Assembly (NCBI GenBank): GCA_947500055.1
Contig: CANMQO010000002.1
Coordinates: 310,001-374,000, forward strand
Reading direction: 5' to 3'
DNA from: an uncultured Paracoccaceae bacterium
GTDB taxonomy: Bacteria; Pseudomonadota; Alphaproteobacteria; Rhodobacterales; Rhodobacteraceae
Length of the DNA stretch: 64,000 nt
Within the stretch, counting starts at the first letter, position 1. Each line of letters begins with the position of its first letter. The notes beneath the pieces were generated by a model. The model did no database searches. It saw only the letters and a list, made by a program, of their open reading frames with translations, and was not told the origin of the DNA. The translations under genes were made by a program, and so were the position numbers. Positions 1 to 9,734 of the stretch are shown in pieces.

Positions 1-409
1 CGAACGGACCGTCGTTGACCTTGACCTTCTCGCCAATCTCGAAGTGGATAAGCGTGCGCGGGGCGTCTTCGCCTTCCTGCACGCGGCCCAGAATGGCCTG
101 CACTTCGGCATCACGCATTGGCATCGGGCGGCCTTGCGGGCCAAGGAAACCAGTGACGCGGTTGATCGAGTTGATCAGATGATAACCCTCATCGGACATT
201 TCCATATGCACAAGAACGTAACCGGGCATAAAGCGGCGCTCGGCGGTGACTTTCTTGTTGCGGCGGATTTCAATGACTTCCTCGGTGGGCACCAGCACTT
301 CGTCGATCTGCTCGCTCAGGCCCTGCTCTTCCGCCTTGGTGCGGATTGCTTCAGCGATCTTCTTTTCGAAGTTCGAAAGAACGCTCACCGAATACCAACG
401 TTTAGCCAT
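1..409 (-). CDS. nusG: Transcription termination/antitermination protein NusG (C-terminus cut by window edge)
   Basis: The reverse strand from an ATG at 407-409 reads MAKRWYSVSVLSNFEKKIAE and continues through the NusG NGN domain to the start of the KOW motif (FEIGEKVKVNDGPF), where the window ends. About 136 residues are present of a usual 175-185. NusG binds RNA polymerase, raises elongation rate and couples transcription to Rho or to the ribosome. It follows secE on the same strand, the usual bacterial order. The secE-nusG gap (about 200 bases) is longer than is common and holds no gene that I can see. Confidence 0.96.
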   Translation of the reverse strand, partial: MAKRWYSVSVLSNFEKKIAEAIRTKAEEQGLSEQIDEVLVPTEEVIEIRRNKKVTAERRFMPGYVLVHMEMSDEGYHLINSINRVTGFLGPQGRPMPMRDAEVQAILGRVQEGEDAPRTLIHFEIGEKVKVNDGPF

Positions 410-610
410 CTGTGTTCAGCACCTTGTCGTCGTGAGGCCAGCGCGACCTCGTGTTTTCATTATTCTGGCAGTATCGCCAGCCCCAAAAATAAAATCGGCG
501 TGCAACTCGATTCGCCGCACGCCATTTTCGGAAAGTTGCAGGCTCTTACCGCCGTAGGCCCGCGTTTTCAAGAGGGGCAAGGCAGAATCTGGCCAGCCCG
601 CGCCCCGCGA

Positions 611-811
611 TCAACCGCCAAAATATGACAGGACACCAGCAAGGCCGGTGCGGATCAGCAGATCAACCAGTGAAAAGAAGATCGCGGTCACGGCTGCCAT
701 GATAAACACCATGATCGTTGTCATGATAACTTCGCGGCGGGTTGGCCAAACAACCTTTGAGATTTCCGCGCGAACCTCTTGGATAAACTTAGCGGGATTG
801 GCGATGGCCAT
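611..811 (-). CDS. secE: Preprotein translocase subunit SecE
   Basis: Sixty-six residues with one membrane segment (about residues 29-52) preceded by the conserved amphipathic helix that contains FIQEVRAEISKVVWPTRRE, the family signature. This is the short single-helix SecE typical of alphaproteobacteria. It clamps SecY in the SecYEG channel of the inner membrane. It lies upstream of nusG and downstream of tRNA-Trp on the same strand; a sulfotransferase-like gene has come between the tRNA and secE. Confidence 0.96.
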   Translation of the reverse strand: MAIANPAKFIQEVRAEISKVVWPTRREVIMTTIMVFIMAAVTAIFFSLVDLLIRTGLAGVLSYFGG

Positions 812-891
812 GGGGCACGATCCTTTGTAAAATCATGTGGCGACATACGGATTCTGCCACCCGATTTCAAGGGCGGTTTGCCCGTGTGGCA

Positions 892-1779
892 CTAGGGCCG
901 CAAAAACGTCACCCCAGCCAGGCCTTCGATCGCCTTGGCCTGTGCCGCATAGGCCCGCGCGGCGACCGCATGCTGATCTGCATCAAACCCATCAAAGGCG
1001 GGCGCCTCGGCGCTGACGGGAAAGTGCTTTCGGGCCAGATTGGCGACCCTTTCCACGGCCGTTTCATCAGACTTCTGAAGCACTTCGGCAACTGCCCGGC
1101 TGGAAAGACCGACATGGATGCGACGCGGCAGTGGCCGCACAAGCCTGCTTTCATCCTCTCCCACCAGACCCGCACAAATCTGCGGGAAAAGCGGCTGGTA
1201 ATCCTCGTACCGCCAAACGGTCAACCGGTTGACCCCGCGGGCGCGGCGCAAGCGCCTGACCAATGAAAACCAGTTTACGCTGTCCAGCGGATTGACCGTC
1301 AGATACTGCGCCATGGTGATGATCCGGCCGCCCAGCAATTGCTGGCAATAGGCGGATGTCAGAAAGGTTGCGGGGTTGCGAATGCTCAGAAAAATGTCCA
1401 GCCCTCCAGCATCCAGCGCATCGGCCAGCGCCGTGACCCTGCGGGCAGCATAGGGGTAACGCATACGCACTTCACGGCGGCGCGGGCTGTTGAGAACGCC
1501 GACATAGTTCTCCTCGCTCATCACCAAACGATGCCCACCCTTGCGCAGCAGGGTTAGCTGATCCTGTGGTGTCCGGCGTGGTTCCAGCCCCGGCTTTTCA
1601 AGAGTACCAAACAAGCGCTGGATCGAGCGGCCCGGTAACCTGAAATGGGCGGGGCCGTAAAACCGCACACCTGCATCAGCCAAAGCCTCGGTCGCCTCGC
1701 GCAGTGACCTTTGCAGATGCGATGTGGCTGTCTTATGCGCCCCGATATGAAAGGCGATGCTGAAGTCCGGTGATGTCAT
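892..1779 (-). CDS. Sulfotransferase-like P-loop protein
   Basis: A 295-residue protein. Near the N-terminus it has FHIGAHKTATSHLQRSL, which matches the phosphosulfate-binding P-loop of bacterial sulfotransferase-like proteins (usually HIGxHKTGTT). Residues about 95-160 (VMSEEN, IFLSIRNPATFLTSAY) fit the second PAPS-binding strand with its conserved Arg-Asn-Pro. The acceptor cannot be told; relatives often sit in cell-surface polysaccharide loci. It lies between tRNA-Trp and secE on their strand. The ATG at 1777-1779 is taken because the P-loop begins about ten residues later, as in relatives. Confidence 0.7.
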   Translation of the reverse strand: MTSPDFSIAFHIGAHKTATSHLQRSLREATEALADAGVRFYGPAHFRLPGRSIQRLFGTLEKPGLEPRRTPQDQLTLLRKGGHRLVMSEENYVGVLNSPRRREVRMRYPYAARRVTALADALDAGGLDIFLSIRNPATFLTSAYCQQLLGGRIITMAQYLTVNPLDSVNWFSLVRRLRRARGVNRLTVWRYEDYQPLFPQICAGLVGEDESRLVRPLPRRIHVGLSSRAVAEVLQKSDETAVERVANLARKHFPVSAEAPAFDGFDADQHAVAARAYAAQAKAIEGLAGVTFLRP

Positions 1780-1817
1780 GAGGTGTATCCGATCCTCCGA
1801 CGGGCGGTGATCTGGTC

Positions 1818-1893
<76 letters not shown>

Positions 1894-2015
1894 ATGACCA
1901 GATGTCGGGTTAGTCCGAAACCTCTGCCGGATCAAGAGGGAACCGGCCATGGACTTGTCATCCCGGCAATAAATGTTGAAACAATGCGCGAACGATCAAC
2001 AAAGGCCCCTGCCCC

Positions 2016-2705
2016 ATGTCCCTGCGCAAGCGGATCGAGCATTCAGAGACCCTCGCCGGAGCAATTGCGGCCGTGGCCGGGCGGTATCTGTCGTGGTGCA
2101 GCAAGCGAACGGATTGGACCAGTGAAGGCCTGGATGACCTGCACGACGCTTTGGCGAATGGACCCATTTTGCTCGTCATGTGGCACAGCCGATGTCTGAT
2201 GGCGGCAGAACATTGGCCGGTCAAGGACGGCCCGCTTTCCAGCCTTTACAACAGTTCGCCCGTTGGACGGCTGGCCGGTGCGTTGCATCGTCAGGCCGGA
2301 TTGCAGCCGATGCAAATGTCCAAAAGCCGGTCAAACCGATCTGCATCCCTCAAGGTGCTGCGCCGCGTCAAGGAAGGGGTCAGCATCGGTATGACGGGTG
2401 ACGGACCAACCGGCCCTGCACTGCAGGTTCAGCCTGCTGTGCTTGAATGGGCGCGGATCACCGGCATGCCAATTTTCGCCTACGCCTATTCAACCGCAAG
2501 GCAAAAGCGGATGTCGTCATGGGACAGGATGCTGGTGCCAAAATCAGGCGGGCGCGGGGCATTCGTGTTTCGCAGGTTCGACGGTCAAATTCCACGGAAA
2601 ATGACCCCCGAGGAAACGGCGCATTGGCGGGATCAGCTCAAGATCTTCTTTGATGAAACCACACATGCCGCAGACGCGTTGGTCGAGCTGCCCGCCGGGC
2701 CGTAG
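2016..2705 (+). CDS. DUF374-type lysophospholipid acyltransferase family protein
   Basis: A 229-residue soluble-looking protein that matches COG2121/DUF374. It has VMWHSRCLM (residues about 54-62, the family's conserved Trp-His) and SIGMTGDGPTGPALQVQPAV (about 124-143, the DGPxGP motif that stands in place of the usual EGTR block). Members are related to 1-acylglycerol-phosphate acyltransferases; some sit near lipid A genes, but no substrate is proven here. The ATG at 2016 has AAAGG about ten bases upstream. It is transcribed against its neighbours, between tRNA-Trp and a convergent acetyltransferase gene. Confidence 0.8.
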   Translation: MSLRKRIEHSETLAGAIAAVAGRYLSWCSKRTDWTSEGLDDLHDALANGPILLVMWHSRCLMAAEHWPVKDGPLSSLYNSSPVGRLAGALHRQAGLQPMQMSKSRSNRSASLKVLRRVKEGVSIGMTGDGPTGPALQVQPAVLEWARITGMPIFAYAYSTARQKRMSSWDRMLVPKSGGRGAFVFRRFDGQIPRKMTPEETAHWRDQLKIFFDETTHAADALVELPAGP

Positions 2706-2723
2706 ACGTGCAGGATCAGGCCC

Positions 2724-3377
2724 CTAGGTTACATCCAGCAATGCATCCAGATCGCGACCGACAATTGCGTCCTCATGCGCCAGAATGCGATCAATCTCCC
2801 AGTTCCACCATGCCGTCGCATTCAATTTTTCGATGACCGCCGAATCAAATCGCATCCGCAGGACAGACGCCCGGTTTCCGGCGACAATCGCATAGTCAGG
2901 CACCACACCGCTGACCACCGCCCCTGCGCCGACAATGACACCATTTCCGATCTGTGCGCCGGCCAGAATCCGGGCGCCTGTTCCGATCCAGACATCATGG
3001 CCAACACGAATGTCGCGACCTGGCCGCAAAGTCGCGGCATACCCCATGAAGCGATCCGGCTCGTGAATGGCGAAAGGGAATGTCGAAAAACCTTCGCGGG
3101 CGTGATTTGCGCCATCGGTAATAAAGCGCACATCATGCGCGATTTGACAAAATTTTCCGATGATCAAACGATCCTTTGCGATTGGAAACAGATAGGGTGC
3201 CAATCGTCCGGCCCAATCTTCCGGGTTATCCGGCGGGTCGAAATCATTGGCATAGGTATATTCGCCCACGTCCCAATTGGGATGTTTGATTGCCGCTTTC
3301 AGAAAGACGTTGCCCTTGTGAACCGTGCCGTCAGGCAATGTGACGGGGTGAAGTGTCTCAGGTGTCGGAAATGGCAT
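2724..3377 (-). CDS. CatB/Vat-like hexapeptide-repeat O-acetyltransferase
   Basis: A 217-residue protein of the xenobiotic acetyltransferase group of left-handed beta-helix enzymes. Imperfect hexapeptides run from IGKFCQIAHDVRFI to VGHDVWIGTGARILAGAQIG. The catalytic His lies in ITDGANHAR, where this family has it, and the insert loop (FPFAIHEPDRF) is present. The C-terminal region contains a Trp-Trp-Asn-Trp run, common in the family. Relatives acetylate chloramphenicol, streptogramins or sugars; resistance should not be inferred from this match. Its start is 218 bases past the tuf stop in the tuf transcription direction, with the tuf terminator between them. Confidence 0.85.
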   Translation of the reverse strand: MPFPTPETLHPVTLPDGTVHKGNVFLKAAIKHPNWDVGEYTYANDFDPPDNPEDWAGRLAPYLFPIAKDRLIIGKFCQIAHDVRFITDGANHAREGFSTFPFAIHEPDRFMGYAATLRPGRDIRVGHDVWIGTGARILAGAQIGNGVIVGAGAVVSGVVPDYAIVAGNRASVLRMRFDSAVIEKLNATAWWNWEIDRILAHEDAIVGRDLDALLDVT

Positions 3378-3431
3378 GTAGGCGGCTCATAAGCAGGAAT
3401 GTTTGAACCATGGGTATGATGCTTACGGCGG

Positions 3432-3449
3432 GATGGGTCGAGACCCATC
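3432..3449. repeat. Short palindrome GATGGGTC-GA-GACCCATC
   Basis: Eight-base perfect arms around a two-base centre, followed by TTACGG. Its arms resemble the 26-base palindrome at 11436-11461, and its TGGGT...ACCCA core recurs in the 40-base palindrome at 3545-3584. It lies between the acetyltransferase start and tuf. Confidence 0.7.
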
Positions 3450-3499
3450 TTACGGTATTCGTCTGTTGCGTCCCTTGGTCGCTGTAGCAGTAAAAGCAA

Positions 3500-3525
3500 A
3501 AGGCCGCCCCTGTTGGAGCGGCCTT
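3500..3525 (-). terminator. Rho-independent terminator of tuf
   Basis: On the minus strand AAGGCCGCTCC pairs across a four-base loop with GGGGCGGCCTT and is followed by TTGCTTTTA. It lies 70 bases past the tuf stop codon in the direction of tuf transcription. Confidence 0.8.
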
Positions 3526-3544
3526 CTGTTTGTTTCGCGGTGCG

Positions 3545-3584
3545 GTGGGTTCTACCCACCCTACGTAGGGTGGGTAGAACCCAC
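3545..3584. repeat. Perfect 40-base palindrome behind tuf
   Basis: Each 20-base arm is the exact reverse complement of the other, with no loop; the centre is CCTACGTAGG and the arms carry GTGGGTTCTACCCACC. The element ends ten bases before the tuf stop codon at 3595. It is separate from the GC-rich terminator at 3500-3525, and as RNA each arm could also fold on itself (GTGGGT with ACCCAC). It belongs to the same loose family as 3432-3449 and 11436-11461. Confidence 0.9.
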
Positions 3585-3594
3585 GCGTCCCTGA

Positions 3595-4770
<1,176 letters not shown>

Positions 4771-4826
4771 TTTGCAGGGCCCTTAGTATCTGAGGGGCCA
4801 AAGCGGCCCGGTCCAACATCGCGGGC

Positions 4827-4855
4827 GATGTATTGGCAATTCGCAAGGAAATCAA
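4827..4855 (-). promoter_or_regulatory. Possible housekeeping promoter of tuf
   Basis: On the minus strand TTGATT and TACATC are separated by 17 bases, with the -10-like hexamer 57 bases upstream of the tuf ATG. The fit is moderate and there is no supporting element, so this is a suggestion only. Confidence 0.35.
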
Positions 4856-4970
4856 GCAGATTGATCGGTATACTCCGCAATCTATGCAGGCGCGGCTGTT
4901 CCGGATGATATTTTTATTCGGAGGATCCGCCGCTTGCATTAAGCTGCATGTACATAACGGAGGAATAGTC

Positions 4971-5342
4971 ATGCAGTTAGGTGCGTTTTCGATCAGCTTG
5001 AATGTCAAGGATATCGCTGCCTCAAAGGCGTTCTATGCCAAACTGGGGTTTGAGCCGTTCGGCGGCGATGCGGCACAGGGTTGGCTCATGCTGCGTAATG
5101 GCGATACGGTGATCGGTCTGTTTGGCGGCTTTCTGAAGGCAAACACACTGACCTTTAACCCCGGATGGGATCAACAAGCACAAAATCTGGATGATTTTGA
5201 GGATGTCCGCGCTTTGCAAAAACGCCTGAAGGCCGATGGCATGGAGTTCGTGACAGAGGCGGATGAAAACACATCCGGCCCCGCCAGTTTTGTATTGATG
5301 GATCCCGACGGGAACCCGGTGCTGGTCGATCAGCACAGATAG
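4971..5342 (+). CDS. VOC-family (glyoxalase/bleomycin-resistance fold) protein
   Basis: A single-domain vicinal-oxygen-chelate protein of 123 residues: an N-terminal FSISLNVKDIAASKAFYAKL module and a C-terminal SFVLMDPDGNPVLVDQH module, the usual paired beta-alpha-beta-beta-beta units. The ATG at 4971 is preferred to upstream in-frame starts because GGAGGA lies just upstream and the fold begins at residue 3. Members range from glyoxalase I to extradiol dioxygenases and antibiotic-binding proteins, so the activity is unknown. It is divergent from tuf. Confidence 0.85.
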   Translation: MQLGAFSISLNVKDIAASKAFYAKLGFEPFGGDAAQGWLMLRNGDTVIGLFGGFLKANTLTFNPGWDQQAQNLDDFEDVRALQKRLKADGMEFVTEADENTSGPASFVLMDPDGNPVLVDQHR

Positions 5343-5386
5343 CTGCGTCCGGGGATTCTTGCCGAGTTTTTTGCGACGATTTTTGC

Positions 5387-5412
5387 AATTCCGGCTGATC
5401 GCCGCCGGAATT
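5387..5412 (+). terminator. Possible terminator hairpin after the VOC gene
   Basis: AATTCCGGC pairs with GCCGGAATT across an eight-base loop, 45 bases past the VOC stop. The T-tract is weak. A second stem (CAGCAGGCC / GGCCTGCTG, 5472-5502) follows before the CAP-domain gene. Nothing else is recognisable between 5343 and 5613. Confidence 0.35.
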
Positions 5413-5613
5413 TCCATTCATGCTTTTCACCGATTGATGCCGCCTGCGGCGCGCTCTTAGGGTCCGCCTGACAGCAGGCCGTCCCAAGTCCAGGGCCTGC
5501 TGCCGACTGGCCCTTACTTAATTATTTCAGGGGCTTACCCAACCACCAGACATGCGTTTGGTGGAACCACTCACTGCGTCTTGTCAAAAGGCGCGAACAA
5601 AAAAGGACACGAC

Positions 5614-6576
5614 ATGAGCCAAGCAAGCGAAGCCGAACTCTTAATGCTGGGACTGATCAATCAGGAACGCACGTCACGCGGGTTGGATCCGCTGAAAATC
5701 AACAATGCGCTCAATGAATCCAGTGAGGATCACAGCAGGTGGATGTTGGAAAATGATGTCTTCGATCACACGGGTGCGGAGGGGTCGAACCCCGGCGACA
5801 GGATTGCTGCCACGGAATACAAGCTGGAAGGCAACTGGCGCACGGCTGAAAACATCGGATGGCAAAGTGAACGGGGCGAACCGGGCATTGCCGACGATGT
5901 GGCCGACATCCATGAGAGCCTGATGAACAGCCCCGGACACCGGGCCAATATCCTGAATCCTGACCTTGTGGATATCGGGATCGGCGTCGAAACCGGTGAC
6001 TTCCAGGGCTATGACGGTGTGATGATCACGCAGAACTTTGGTCGGACGGATGCCGTAAGCCCGGAACCCGAAGAAGAAACGCCGCCAGTCGAAGTGCCGG
6101 AAGAGGAGACACCCGACGGAGAAACTCCGGAGGAGGAAGCCCCCGAGGAGGAGACGCCTGAAGAAGAAACTCCAGAGGAAGAAACGCCCGAGGAGGAGAC
6201 ACCCGAAGAGGAAACTCCAGAGGAAGAAACACCTGAGGAGGAAACTCCGGAAGAGGAAACGCCAGAAGAGGAAACACCTGAGGAAGAGACCCCGGAAGAA
6301 GAAACACCTGAGCCACCGGTTGCCGAAGGTCCTGATGACTGCGACAACGAATTCTCGTTTGATTTCGCGGCATTGTTCGATCAGATCTTCGATCAGTTTG
6401 ACTTTGCGGAGCTGTCGCCGATGGATGACGGTGCGGATGACTTTGCATTCATCTTTGCGTTCCAGGGGATTATCGCGATACCTGAAAGCAGCATGACTGA
6501 GGACAATCCTGCTGACGTCGATGCCATGCCGATGGATGTCTTCACATCCTGCGGTGGCGACATGGACTTCGTTTAG
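5614..6576 (+). CDS. CAP/SCP (YkwD-like) domain protein with EEETP repeat and acidic tail
   Basis: A 320-residue protein in three parts. Residues about 8-148 form a CAP domain (YkwD type): LINQERTSRGLDPL, HSRWMLENDVFDH, ENIGW and SPGHRANIL carry the two family His and the acidic residue. Residues about 152-234 are a Pro/Glu/Thr repeat with 11 uninterrupted EEETP units. The C-terminal 85 residues are acidic and rich in Phe and Asp. No N-terminal signal peptide is visible, although CAP proteins are usually extracellular; a type I (C-terminal) export signal is possible but unproven. ATG 5614 is chosen over an upstream TTG because AAGGA lies at the right distance. Confidence 0.85.
   Translation: MSQASEAELLMLGLINQERTSRGLDPLKINNALNESSEDHSRWMLENDVFDHTGAEGSNPGDRIAATEYKLEGNWRTAENIGWQSERGEPGIADDVADIHESLMNSPGHRANILNPDLVDIGIGVETGDFQGYDGVMITQNFGRTDAVSPEPEEETPPVEVPEEETPDGETPEEEAPEEETPEEETPEEETPEEETPEEETPEEETPEEETPEEETPEEETPEEETPEEETPEPPVAEGPDDCDNEFSFDFAALFDQIFDQFDFAELSPMDDGADDFAFIFAFQGIIAIPESSMTEDNPADVDAMPMDVFTSCGGDMDFV
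6145..6309 (+). repeat. Eleven tandem 15-base units encoding EEETP
   Basis: Eleven consecutive units encode Glu-Glu-Glu-Thr-Pro; degenerate copies precede them from about 6067. GAA/GAG and the third bases of the Thr and Pro codons vary between units, so the repeat is conserved in protein but diversified in DNA. The mirror reading frame on the other strand (Gly-Val-Ser-Ser-Ser repeats) is an artefact of this tract. Confidence 0.95.
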
Positions 6577-6766
6577 GGTCCGTCCTTTATCGCCGGATGT
6601 TGGGGCGGGCACATGTTGCCTGCCCCGTTTCCCTTACACAACCAAAGCAATGTCGCTCCGTTTGACCGCATTCAGGGTCGCGCATGACGTCCTCGGCCGC
6701 CATACAAGAGCACGCAACATGCCCGCAGAGATGGCGACACCAATCCGGTCGGCGCGCGCGCCAGAT

Positions 6767-9103
6767 CTAGGAAAATTTGTTATTTTTCGGGAACCCATAA
6801 GGAGGGCGTTTGCCAACGCCGGCACGCGCACCTTTCCAGTCCGACATGTCAGGTTCGGTTCGTGTCTTTCCGCCACCCATCGGCCAAGACAGCCCGTCAT
6901 CCCATTGGAACGTCGTCAGGTCAGATAGGCCGCCATCCAGTTCCAGCGTCCCCTGCCGGCCGGCAGCTTTCTTGTATTTCTGAATGCGTACACCCTTGCC
7001 CCGACCCATTTCGGGCAGTTCGCCAGCTTCAAACACCAGCAATTTGGCGTTTTCAGAAACAACCGCCACATGGTCACCGGCCACACGGGTGCAGACCTTG
7101 GCCACCGTATCCTTGACGTTCAGTACCTGCTTGCCGGTCCGGGTCTGGGCAAGCACGTCATCCTCCGGCACAATAAATCCATTGCCTTCGGCGGAAGCAA
7201 CCAACAGCTTCTCACCCGGCTTATGGATCAGGATATCAATGATTTCGACATCATTGGGGAGGTCAATCATCAGGCGTAGCGGCTCACCCATACCGCGCCC
7301 GCCCGGCAAGGTTGATGCGCCAACCGTGTAGAACCGTCCATTGGCCCCAAAGACCAGTAGTTTATCCGTGGTTTCGGCATGAAAGATGAAACGCGGGCCG
7401 TCGCCATCCTTGAATTTCAGTTCGCGGGTCAAGTCGATATGGCCGGTCATCGCGCGGACCCAACCCATTTTGGAACACACAACCGTGACAGGTTCACGCT
7501 CGATCATTGCCTCCAGCGGCACCTCGACCACCTCGGCCGCTTCTGCAAACTGCGTGCGCCGTGCGCCGCCATCGCTGTCGCGGCCAAAGGTTTTCCGGGT
7601 CTCGCGCAGCTGTTCCGCAATCCTGGCCCATTGCAAATCATCGCTTTCCAGCAAATCCTCGATCCCGGCGCGCTCCATCATCAACGCGTCGCGTTCTGCG
7701 ATCAGTTCAAGCTCTTCCAGACGCCGTAGGGATCGCAGACGCATATTCAGGATCGCCTCGGCCTGCACTTCGGACAGGGCGACCTCTGCATCATCATCCA
7801 CGGGGGCGACATAATCGGCCTCGGACGTGGCGCGCACGTGATCCTTGGCCCAATCCTCGATCATCAAGGCGCGCTTGGGGTCGTCATCATAGCGGATGAT
7901 GTCGATCACCCGGTCCAGATGCAGGAAGGCGATGATGAAGCCCTCAAGCACCTCTAGCCGGTGATCAATCTTTTCCAGCCGGTATTTGCTGCGCCGGATC
8001 AACACGTCGCGACGGTGGTCAAGGAAGGCGCGAAGCACTTCCTTGAGCGAACAAACCTTGGGTGTCAGCCCGTCGATCAGGACGTTCATGTTCAGGCTGA
8101 ACCGGGTTTCCAGATCGGAATTGCGGAACAGCATGCCCATCATGACCTCTGGATCGACCGTCTTGGCACGCGGTTCCAGAATGACGCGGATATCTTCGGC
8201 AGATTCGTCGCGGACATCGGCCAATAGCGGAACCTTCTTTGTCTGGATCACCTCGGCCAGTTTTTCGATCAGCTTGGACTTCTGTACCTGATAGGGGATT
8301 TCGGTGACGACGATCTGCCATGTGCCACGGCCCAGATCCTCGACCTCCCATTTCGCGCGCAGGCGGAAGGCGCCGCGCCCGGTGCGATATGTTTCGGCAA
8401 TGTTTTCAGCTGGTTCGACTATCACGCCACCGGTCGGAAAATCGGGACCGGGAATGTAGTTGAGCAACGTATCGTCACGGGCATCCGGTGTCTTGATCAA
8501 ATGCAGGCAGGCGTCGATCAACTCATGCAGATTATGGGGGGGAATGTTTGTCGCCATGCCCACCGCGATCCCGCTTGAGCCATTGGCCAGAAGGTTGGGA
8601 AAGGTTGCAGGCAACACCGACGGTTCTGTCAGGCGGCCATCATAATTGTCGCGGAAATCAACGGCATCCTCTGACAATCCTTCAAGCAACGCCTCTGCGG
8701 CGGCGGTCATCCGCGCCTCGGTATATCGTGACGCCGCCGGGTTATCCCCGTCGATATTGCCAAAGTTTCCCTGCCCGTCCACCAGCGGGTAGCGCACGTT
8801 GAAGTCCTGGGCGAGCCGCGCCATCGCGTCGTAAATCGCCGCATCGCCATGCGGGTGGAAATCACCCATGGTGTCGCCGCTGATCTTGGCGGATTTGAGG
8901 AAACCACCGGTCGGCGAAAGGCGCAGGCGGGACATTGCATAAAGGATGCGCCGATGCACCGGTTTCAACCCGTCGCGCGCATCTGGCAACGCACGGTGCA
9001 TAATCGTGGACAGCGCATAGGTCAGATAGCGGTCGCCAATGGCTTTCCGCAAGGTCTCTGTCACGTCGTTGGGGTTCAGATCGGTATCGCTGATATCACT
9101 CAT
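6767..9103 (-). CDS. parC: DNA topoisomerase IV subunit A
   Basis: A full ParC of 778 residues from the ATG at 9101-9103; an upstream in-frame start adds 23 residues unlike the family. The winged-helix region has GDFHPHGDAAIYDAM and the catalytic Tyr is Y127 in ASRYTEARM. The C-terminal beta-pinwheel repeats contain VCSKMGWVRAM and TRTGKQVLNV. With ParE it decatenates daughter chromosomes. At the positions equivalent to E. coli ParC Ser80 and Glu84 this protein has Ala88 and Asp92. Confidence 0.95.
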   Translation of the reverse strand: MSDISDTDLNPNDVTETLRKAIGDRYLTYALSTIMHRALPDARDGLKPVHRRILYAMSRLRLSPTGGFLKSAKISGDTMGDFHPHGDAAIYDAMARLAQDFNVRYPLVDGQGNFGNIDGDNPAASRYTEARMTAAAEALLEGLSEDAVDFRDNYDGRLTEPSVLPATFPNLLANGSSGIAVGMATNIPPHNLHELIDACLHLIKTPDARDDTLLNYIPGPDFPTGGVIVEPAENIAETYRTGRGAFRLRAKWEVEDLGRGTWQIVVTEIPYQVQKSKLIEKLAEVIQTKKVPLLADVRDESAEDIRVILEPRAKTVDPEVMMGMLFRNSDLETRFSLNMNVLIDGLTPKVCSLKEVLRAFLDHRRDVLIRRSKYRLEKIDHRLEVLEGFIIAFLHLDRVIDIIRYDDDPKRALMIEDWAKDHVRATSEADYVAPVDDDAEVALSEVQAEAILNMRLRSLRRLEELELIAERDALMMERAGIEDLLESDDLQWARIAEQLRETRKTFGRDSDGGARRTQFAEAAEVVEVPLEAMIEREPVTVVCSKMGWVRAMTGHIDLTRELKFKDGDGPRFIFHAETTDKLLVFGANGRFYTVGASTLPGGRGMGEPLRLMIDLPNDVEIIDILIHKPGEKLLVASAEGNGFIVPEDDVLAQTRTGKQVLNVKDTVAKVCTRVAGDHVAVVSENAKLLVFEAGELPEMGRGKGVRIQKYKKAAGRQGTLELDGGLSDLTTFQWDDGLSWPMGGGKTRTEPDMSDWKGARAGVGKRPPYGFPKNNKFS

Positions 9104-9235
9104 GGCATCGGTGTAACGGCACGGGATTCTGCCGTAAAGCCGGGAAAATTCCCCTAAAACAATCCACCGCATGCTATAGTAAGGGCGGAAGTTTTACGTT
9201 TGCGATGATTCTGTAAATAGTTAGGGGACACTGCC

Positions 9236-9727
9236 ATGTCCAAGTTCATAATCGTTACTTGCGCCATGCTGGCCTGGGCTTTCTATGAAATGTCCGGTGG
9301 TGCGGAATTTGAACCACTCGAACGCAAGATGCCTGTTGCCAAGGCGCCGGTTGAAGAATTGACCGTTGATCCGATCATGCCGGTTACAAAGTTGGCCGAG
9401 GTTGTCACCACCCCAGAGCCGGAAAAACAGCCCATAGGCTACACGGTCATTCCCGCTGCAAAAGTGGACCCGCAGGCGGACATCGAACAAGTTACCTTCG
9501 TGACAGAGGTCACACCTGCACCCGACGCGATGCCCGTTTGGAAAGTGGCTGGCGATTGGGTGAATATGCGCGACGGACCCAGCACGGCTTACCTTGTTCT
9601 GGATACACTGCCGCGCGGCACCAAGGCCGAGGTTTTGACCGTGAATGCAGACGGTTGGGCACAGATCCGCCTTTTGGACACCGGGCAAGTAGGCTGGATG
9701 GCTGAACGGTTGTTGTCCGAGGGATAA
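9236..9727 (+). CDS. SH3-domain protein with N-terminal anchor or signal
   Basis: 163 residues. The N-terminus (MSKFIIVTCAMLAWAFYEMS) is a hydrophobic signal or anchor. A Pro/Val-rich linker follows, then a bacterial SH3 domain (residues about 100-160: WVNMRDGPSTAYLVLDTLPR, GWAQIRL, GWMAERLL). Such domains usually bind cell-wall peptides or assist envelope enzymes. It stands alone between the divergent parC and a downstream short-chain dehydrogenase gene. Confidence 0.8.
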   Translation: MSKFIIVTCAMLAWAFYEMSGGAEFEPLERKMPVAKAPVEELTVDPIMPVTKLAEVVTTPEPEKQPIGYTVIPAAKVDPQADIEQVTFVTEVTPAPDAMPVWKVAGDWVNMRDGPSTAYLVLDTLPRGTKAEVLTVNADGWAQIRLLDTGQVGWMAERLLSEG

Positions 9728-9734
9728 CATCGCT

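Noticed and set aside
2724-3377. Chloramphenicol or streptogramin resistance gene
   Set aside because: The protein is in the CatB/Vat fold group, but that group is wide and substrate cannot be read from sequence; only the fold is claimed.
6009-6347. Gly-Val-Ser-Ser-Ser repeat protein on the minus strand
   Set aside because: It is the reverse complement of the EEETP repeat in the CAP-domain gene.
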